Assembly: GCA_038108875.1 (NCBI GenBank)
Contig: JAYNII010000001.1
Coordinates: forward strand, 62,001 to 126,000
Reading direction: 5' to 3'
Length of the DNA: 64,000 nt
Source: VMDH01 sp038108875
Lineage (GTDB): Bacteria; Pseudomonadota; Gammaproteobacteria; Magnimaribacterales; D2472
Made by a program: the position numbers and the translations under genes. Shown piece after piece: positions 60,080 through 64,000 of this stretch (within the stretch, counting starts at the first letter, position 1; the number at the start of each line of letters is the position of its first letter). Under the pieces are notes generated by a model. The model made no database searches. It was not told the origin of the DNA and worked only from the letters and a program-made list of their open reading frames with translations.

Positions 60080-60958
60080 ATGCCATTGAGGGATTTGTTT
60101 ACAATTGCTATCGGTTATTTAGCAGTCATTTTCATCATGTCTTATCTTTTTGGTTTTTTTCTAGGCTATCCGATTTTTATTAACTTGTTGTTTGTGGATA
60201 CGATTGGAACAATTTGTATTTTTGGTTTGAGTTTATTTTGGAGAAATTCAAGCTGGTACGATGCCTATTGGTCAGTCATTCCACCAGTGCTATTGTTATT
60301 GCCTTATTTTCATGGTTTTGAAATCAGTTCTTCTTCTAGAATGTTTCTAATCATTGTAGCCACTTTGTTTTGGGCTATAAGATTAACCTTTAACTGGGTT
60401 CGAAATTGGAGCGGGTTTTCACATGAAGATTGGCGTTACATTAGTATGAAAAGCTCACAAAAAACTAAGCTTGGCAAAGTTACTATTGATTTTTTAGGTA
60501 TTCATTTAATTCCAACTCTATGTGTATTTATTGGCTTAATACCGGCTGTTAATGCTTTGTATGCAAGTGAAACTCAAATTAATCCTATTGATCTAATAGC
60601 ATTTGGAATAATATTTATTGGAGTGATGTTACAAATCGCATCCGATCAACAGATGTTCAATTTTAGACAAGACTCTAGTAATAAGGGTAAAACTATGCAG
60701 TCAGGATTTTGGTTTTATTCAAGACATCCAAATTATTTCGGTGAACTTATGTTTTGGCTAGGATTGTGTATTTTTGGATTTGCATCTCAGGATTTTGAAT
60801 ATATAAACTTTTTAGGAATTATTGTAATGTATTTGTTAATTGCAGTGGGATCTGTAAAAATGATGGACGATCGATCGCTTAAATCAAGGGCTGATTTTGC
60901 ATCTTATGCAGATTCTACACCAAAGATATGGATGAATTTATTTAAAAAAAGGTTTTAA
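60080..60958 (+). CDS. DUF1295 membrane protein (steroid 5-alpha-reductase-like)
   Basis: 292 residues with about six membrane helices. The C-terminal SGFWFYSRHPNYFGELMFWLGLC (about 212-234) and the preceding MFNFRQDSSNKGK are the cofactor-binding signature of DUF1295/steroid 5-alpha-reductase and ICMT-like enzymes. It may reduce an enone or methylate an isoprenoid. The gene begins at the base after the fbiC stop, so it belongs to the F420 operon; whether it uses F420H2 or NADPH is not knowable from sequence. Confidence 0.82.
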   Translation: MPLRDLFTIAIGYLAVIFIMSYLFGFFLGYPIFINLLFVDTIGTICIFGLSLFWRNSSWYDAYWSVIPPVLLLLPYFHGFEISSSSRMFLIIVATLFWAIRLTFNWVRNWSGFSHEDWRYISMKSSQKTKLGKVTIDFLGIHLIPTLCVFIGLIPAVNALYASETQINPIDLIAFGIIFIGVMLQIASDQQMFNFRQDSSNKGKTMQSGFWFYSRHPNYFGELMFWLGLCIFGFASQDFEYINFLGIIVMYLLIAVGSVKMMDDRSLKSRADFASYADSTPKIWMNLFKKRF

Positions 60959-60960
60959 CG

Positions 60961-62250
60961 ATGAAAAAAATTTTACTAGCTCTTATAGCGATTTCTGGAT
61001 TTTCTAGTGGCCAATCCTTATCCGAACAACTTGATAAAGATATTAACGGTTTGATGAGTAAAGTAATCGAGTGGCGTCACCATTTTCATCAATATCCAGA
61101 ATTATCTAATCGAGAATTTAAAACATCCGAGTATATTAAAAATGTTTTAGAGGATTTAGGTCTAGAAGTTCAAAGCAATATTGCACGCACAGGCTTGGTT
61201 GCAATGATACGGGGATCACAACCCGGTCCTCTAATAGCTCTTCGCGCTGATATAGATGGTCTGCCTGTAACTGAAGAACTAGGTTTGCCATTTTCCTCAA
61301 AGGAAAGAACAACTTATCAGGGAAATGAAGTGGGTGTTATGCATGCATGTGGACACGATGCTCATATAGCAATCCTTCTAGGGGTTGCTGAATACTTGGT
61401 TAAGAATACCGATAAAATAAAGGGCGACATCATGTTAATCTTTCAACCTGCTGAGGAAGGCGCTCCAGAAGGAGAAGAGGGCGGAGCCTTTTTAATGCTT
61501 AAAGAAGGAATCTTTAATTTAGAGAAACCCGATGCCATTTTTGGTCTTCACGTTACCAACGGTAAACATGGCTCAATATTTTTAAAACCTGGGCCAACCA
61601 TGGCATCTGCTGAAGCTTTTAGAATTACTGTAGAAGGTAAGCAAACTCACGGTTCTAGACCGTGGGCAGGGGTCGACCCTGTAGTTGCAGCTTTCAATAT
61701 TGGTACTACCATGCAGACCATAGTCTCGAGGAGGTTAAATATCCTTGATAGTCAGGCTGTAGTTTCGATTGGTATGGTAAAAGGGGGTACTCGTAACAAT
61801 ATCATCCCTCAACAAGTAGTATTAGAAGGAACTATCAGAACTTTTGAGAAAAGTTACTTGGATCAGATTCACAAAGAAATCAAAACAATAGCGACTAACA
61901 TTGCAGAGGCTCATAATGCAACAGCAAAAGTTGAACTAGCCATTTACGGTAATTACCCAGTCACTTTTAACGATTTAAATCTTTCATCTCAACTTGAATC
62001 TTCACTGATCAAAGCCAGTGATAATAACTATATGAGAATGAATGTTCCAAGAACTGGAGCTGAAGATTTTTCATTCTTTGCTCAAGAGGTACCAGGTCTA
62101 TATTTCTTTTTAGGAGTGAATCCTGAAAATCAAGAATCTAGTTTTACTAATCACTCTCCGAGGTTTTATGTAGATGATGATGCTCTTGATACAGGAGTAA
62201 AGGCCTTTATCCAGTTAGTTGAAGATTTTAGCGAAAACTTTAATCAATAG
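60961..62250 (+). CDS. M20-family amidohydrolase, exported
   Basis: 429 residues. A signal-like start (MKKILLALIAISGFSSGQSL) suggests periplasmic location. WRHHFHQYPELSNREFKTSEYI, the metal motif MHACGHDAHIA (His128, Cys130, His132) and IFQPAEEGAPEGEEGG carry the ligands and catalytic Glu pair of hippurate/indole-acetyl-amino-acid hydrolases; TGAEDFSFFAQEVPGLYFFLG is the C-terminal region. It removes an acyl group from N-acyl amino acids. It lies 2 nt after the DUF1295 gene and its end overlaps the convergent oxidoreductase by 11 nt. Confidence 0.9.
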   Translation: MKKILLALIAISGFSSGQSLSEQLDKDINGLMSKVIEWRHHFHQYPELSNREFKTSEYIKNVLEDLGLEVQSNIARTGLVAMIRGSQPGPLIALRADIDGLPVTEELGLPFSSKERTTYQGNEVGVMHACGHDAHIAILLGVAEYLVKNTDKIKGDIMLIFQPAEEGAPEGEEGGAFLMLKEGIFNLEKPDAIFGLHVTNGKHGSIFLKPGPTMASAEAFRITVEGKQTHGSRPWAGVDPVVAAFNIGTTMQTIVSRRLNILDSQAVVSIGMVKGGTRNNIIPQQVVLEGTIRTFEKSYLDQIHKEIKTIATNIAEAHNATAKVELAIYGNYPVTFNDLNLSSQLESSLIKASDNNYMRMNVPRTGAEDFSFFAQEVPGLYFFLGVNPENQESSFTNHSPRFYVDDDALDTGVKAFIQLVEDFSENFNQ

Positions 62251-63373
62251 TTGGAAGCATTTTATTAAGATTGTCTACAACATCTAAATACTCGTGTACT
62301 AACCTAGAGATAACATTTTTGGTTGATTCAATTTCGTTAAGCTGTCCAATAACTTGACCTGCTGCGTTAAAGGAAACTTCCTGCGCTTTACCTTTATCGG
62401 CATATATTGAAGTTCTTCTAATGGCATCATAGGTAATCATGCCCTGTAAAGGCATGGGCAATGGTTTAGGATTGGCAGGGTTTTCCCAGGCATCTGTCCA
62501 TGCATTTCTTAGCATGCGGGCAGGTTTTCCAGTCCATGATTTGCTTCTGATAGTATCTTCGCTGGTAGCATTTAAATAAGATTTTTTTTGTGCAGGTTGA
62601 GTAAAAGCTTCTTCAACTGTTAACCATAAAGAACCAGTCCAAACTCCTTGAGCTCCCATTGCAAGCGCAGCAGCCATTTGCCTTCCGTTACCAATTCCCC
62701 CAGCAGCTAGAACTGGAAGATCTCCAACAGCATCTATTATCTGAGGCCATAAAACTATGCTACCAATTTCACCAGTATGACCTCCGCCTTCACTCCCTTG
62801 AGCAACTATGAAATCTAGACCTGCTCTTTTATGTGCCAAAGCTTGTTTAATTTTTCCACAGAGCGCTCCAATTAACACACCTTGTGATTTAACTTCCTTT
62901 ATTACTTCCTTCGGAGGTGTTCCTAAAGCATTTGCAAAGAGTTTCACATTTTTTCGTTTGAGAGCTTCCTCAACTTGAGGCTCAGCGGTTGCCTGAGTCC
63001 AACCTAACAGACCTCCTTTGGGACCATTGCTATTTTCAGCAATTGGAACACCATGATCAGATAATAATTTTTCAACGAATGCTCTATGCTCTTTCGGAAT
63101 AGCTTTTTCTAAGCTCTCTAAAAGCTTCTGTGGATCAAGTTCATCCATACCCTCATATTTTTGAGGTATAACAGTATCTACCCCGTATGGTCTGTCTCCT
63201 ATATGAGCATCAATCCAATCAAGCTCCTCTTGAAGTTGTTCCAGCGAAAATCCTACAGCGCCTAACACACCAATACCTCCAGCTTTGCTAACAGCAACAA
63301 CTACGTCTCTGCAATGAGTGAAGGCAAAGATTGGGTATTCAATTCCCAGTTTTTTACATATTTCAGTTTGCAT
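62240..63373 (-). CDS. Nitronate monooxygenase / 2-nitropropane dioxygenase-like flavoprotein
   Basis: 377 residues from the ATG at 63373 (MQTEICKKLGIEYPIFAF); a 20-residue longer frame reaches 63433, where it would collide with the start of the divergent gene. ITCRD-like FTHCRDVVVAVSKAGGIGVLGA and the FMN-binding AAGGIGNGRQMAAALAMGAQGVWTGSLWL are family landmarks, with GSEGGGHTGEIG between. These TIM-barrel FMN enzymes oxidise nitronates or act as NADH:quinone-like reductases; the substrate is open. It is divergent from the KstD-like gene with 58 nt between. Confidence 0.85.
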   Translation of the reverse strand: MQTEICKKLGIEYPIFAFTHCRDVVVAVSKAGGIGVLGAVGFSLEQLQEELDWIDAHIGDRPYGVDTVIPQKYEGMDELDPQKLLESLEKAIPKEHRAFVEKLLSDHGVPIAENSNGPKGGLLGWTQATAEPQVEEALKRKNVKLFANALGTPPKEVIKEVKSQGVLIGALCGKIKQALAHKRAGLDFIVAQGSEGGGHTGEIGSIVLWPQIIDAVGDLPVLAAGGIGNGRQMAAALAMGAQGVWTGSLWLTVEEAFTQPAQKKSYLNATSEDTIRSKSWTGKPARMLRNAWTDAWENPANPKPLPMPLQGMITYDAIRRTSIYADKGKAQEVSFNAAGQVIGQLNEIESTKNVISRLVHEYLDVVDNLNKMLPTID

Positions 63374-63431
63374 AATAAGGGTTATATAATCTAGATAATT
63401 CGAATTATAAAAAAATATAGGAAATACTACC

Positions 63432-64000
63432 ATGAATAAAAATTGGGACTATGAGTATGATGTTGTTGTAGTGGGTTCTGGTAATGGTGCTCTTACAGCT
63501 GCACTGTGCTCCCATGATGGAGGAGCAAAAGTTTTAGTCATAGAGAAAAGCGCTCAATTGGGAGGAACTAGTGCGTCCTCAGGTGGAGGTGTATGGATTC
63601 CAAATAACAGATATGCAATTGCTGCTAATGCAGATGATAGTATACAAGAAGCAAGGGATTACATATCTAGCGTTTCCCCTGAAGGGAAAATAAATCCTGA
63701 ACTTATTGAGACCTATATTCAAGAAGGTCCAAAAATGATTGATTACTTGCACAATAATTCAAGAGTAAAGTACTTAAATCTTCCTCATTATCCAGATTAT
63801 TTTCCTGACAACCCAGGAGGCAAGGCTGGAAATAGATCTATGGAACCAGAGCCTGTTTTTGGAACTGAGCTTAAAGATGACCTAAGGCTCTTGAGAGATC
63901 AGCACCCACAAACTACATTTAGAATGGGTCCTATTACGATGAACTTTACTCAAGTTGAGGGGCAACTCTTATTAGGAGCATTACCAGGATGGAAAAAATT
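63432..64000 (+). CDS. FAD-dependent KstD-like dehydrogenase, 5' part
   Basis: The first 189 residues of a gene cut by the window's right edge. It starts MNKNWDYEYDVVVVGSGNGALTAALC, a GxGxxG FAD loop, followed by VLVIEKSAQLGGTSASSGGGVWIPNN, the form seen in 3-ketosteroid delta-1-dehydrogenase and fumarate reductase-like flavoproteins. ARDYISS and FPDNPGGKAGNRSMEPEPVF continue the KstD-type pattern. It would desaturate a ring or enone. Together with the KshA-like Rieske enzyme it points to steroid-like substrates, but the C-terminal catalytic Tyr region is not in the window. Confidence 0.85.
   Translation, partial: MNKNWDYEYDVVVVGSGNGALTAALCSHDGGAKVLVIEKSAQLGGTSASSGGGVWIPNNRYAIAANADDSIQEARDYISSVSPEGKINPELIETYIQEGPKMIDYLHNNSRVKYLNLPHYPDYFPDNPGGKAGNRSMEPEPVFGTELKDDLRLLRDQHPQTTFRMGPITMNFTQVEGQLLLGALPGWKK

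Noticed and set aside
1..64000. CRISPR arrays, insertion sequences, prophage or integrase genes, rRNA
   Set aside because: No regularly spaced direct repeats, transposase or integrase motifs, or rRNA segments were seen.

Overview
The window looks like a piece of a compact, AT-rich chromosome from a gammaproteobacterium, probably a streamlined marine lineage of the SAR86 kind. The lineage is an inference from gene content (YadGH, long-form QueF, BolA, a gamma-type LexA box), short intergenic gaps and many start/stop overlaps; it was not tested with a phylogeny. I see no insertion sequence, prophage, CRISPR array or rRNA. There are three tRNA genes: Ser-GGA, Arg-TCG and Arg-ACG.

Layout. 1-4.2 kb: tail of a MacA/MacB-like exporter, a GT4 glycosyltransferase, and opposite it an ELM1-type protein with a small unknown neighbour. 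4.3-12.4 kb: eight overlapping genes (rhomboid, COG2907 flavoprotein, DUF1365, CFA-type methyltransferase, Ogt, BolA, MMPL transporter, CaiB/AMACR-type racemase) that read as a lipid-modifying operon. 12.4-20.5 kb: tatD, a thioesterase, a MoxR ATPase/VWA pair with a permease, yadGH, queF, pgl. 20.5-25 kb: tRNA-Ser, two winged-helix regulators, a MASE1-like membrane protein, VOC, NTF2-like and cupin proteins, a LexA-box-preceded small ORF and ald. 25-36 kb: a structured leader before an EamA transporter, rhodanese, ggt with tRNA-Arg, hisC, DUF3445, DUF3604 lipoprotein, MBL hydrolase, clpB. 35.9-45.9 kb: DUF2237, cytochrome P450, two metallopeptidases, ctlX with tRNA-Arg, two MFS transporters with a tiny rubredoxin gene between them. 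45.9-54.7 kb: Rieske oxygenase, amidohydrolase, two SDRs, sulfotransferase, DUF1214, APH-like kinase and aldehyde dehydrogenase, an oxidative catabolism block. 54.7-62.3 kb: a full coenzyme F420 operon (npdG, cofE, cofD, cofC, fused cofGH) running into a DUF1295 reductase and an M20 hydrolase. 62.2-64 kb: a nitronate-monooxygenase-like flavoprotein and the start of a KstD-like dehydrogenase.

How it fits together. Much of the window handles hydrophobic or branched carbon compounds: MMPL transport, 2-methylacyl-CoA racemisation, P450, Rieske and KstD-like oxidation, aldehyde oxidation, plus the F420 cofactor with its NADPH-coupled reductase. The substrate is not visible from the sequence.

The points most worth a second look are: cofE, which has no ATG/GTG/TTG where its N-terminus must lie (an ATA is in the right place); an almost ideal LexA box three bases before an unknown 84-residue ORF; a 24.8-25.0 kb leader with mutually exclusive hairpins and a strong terminator; and the fact that all three tRNA genes sit 11-14 nt upstream of a same-strand protein gene.
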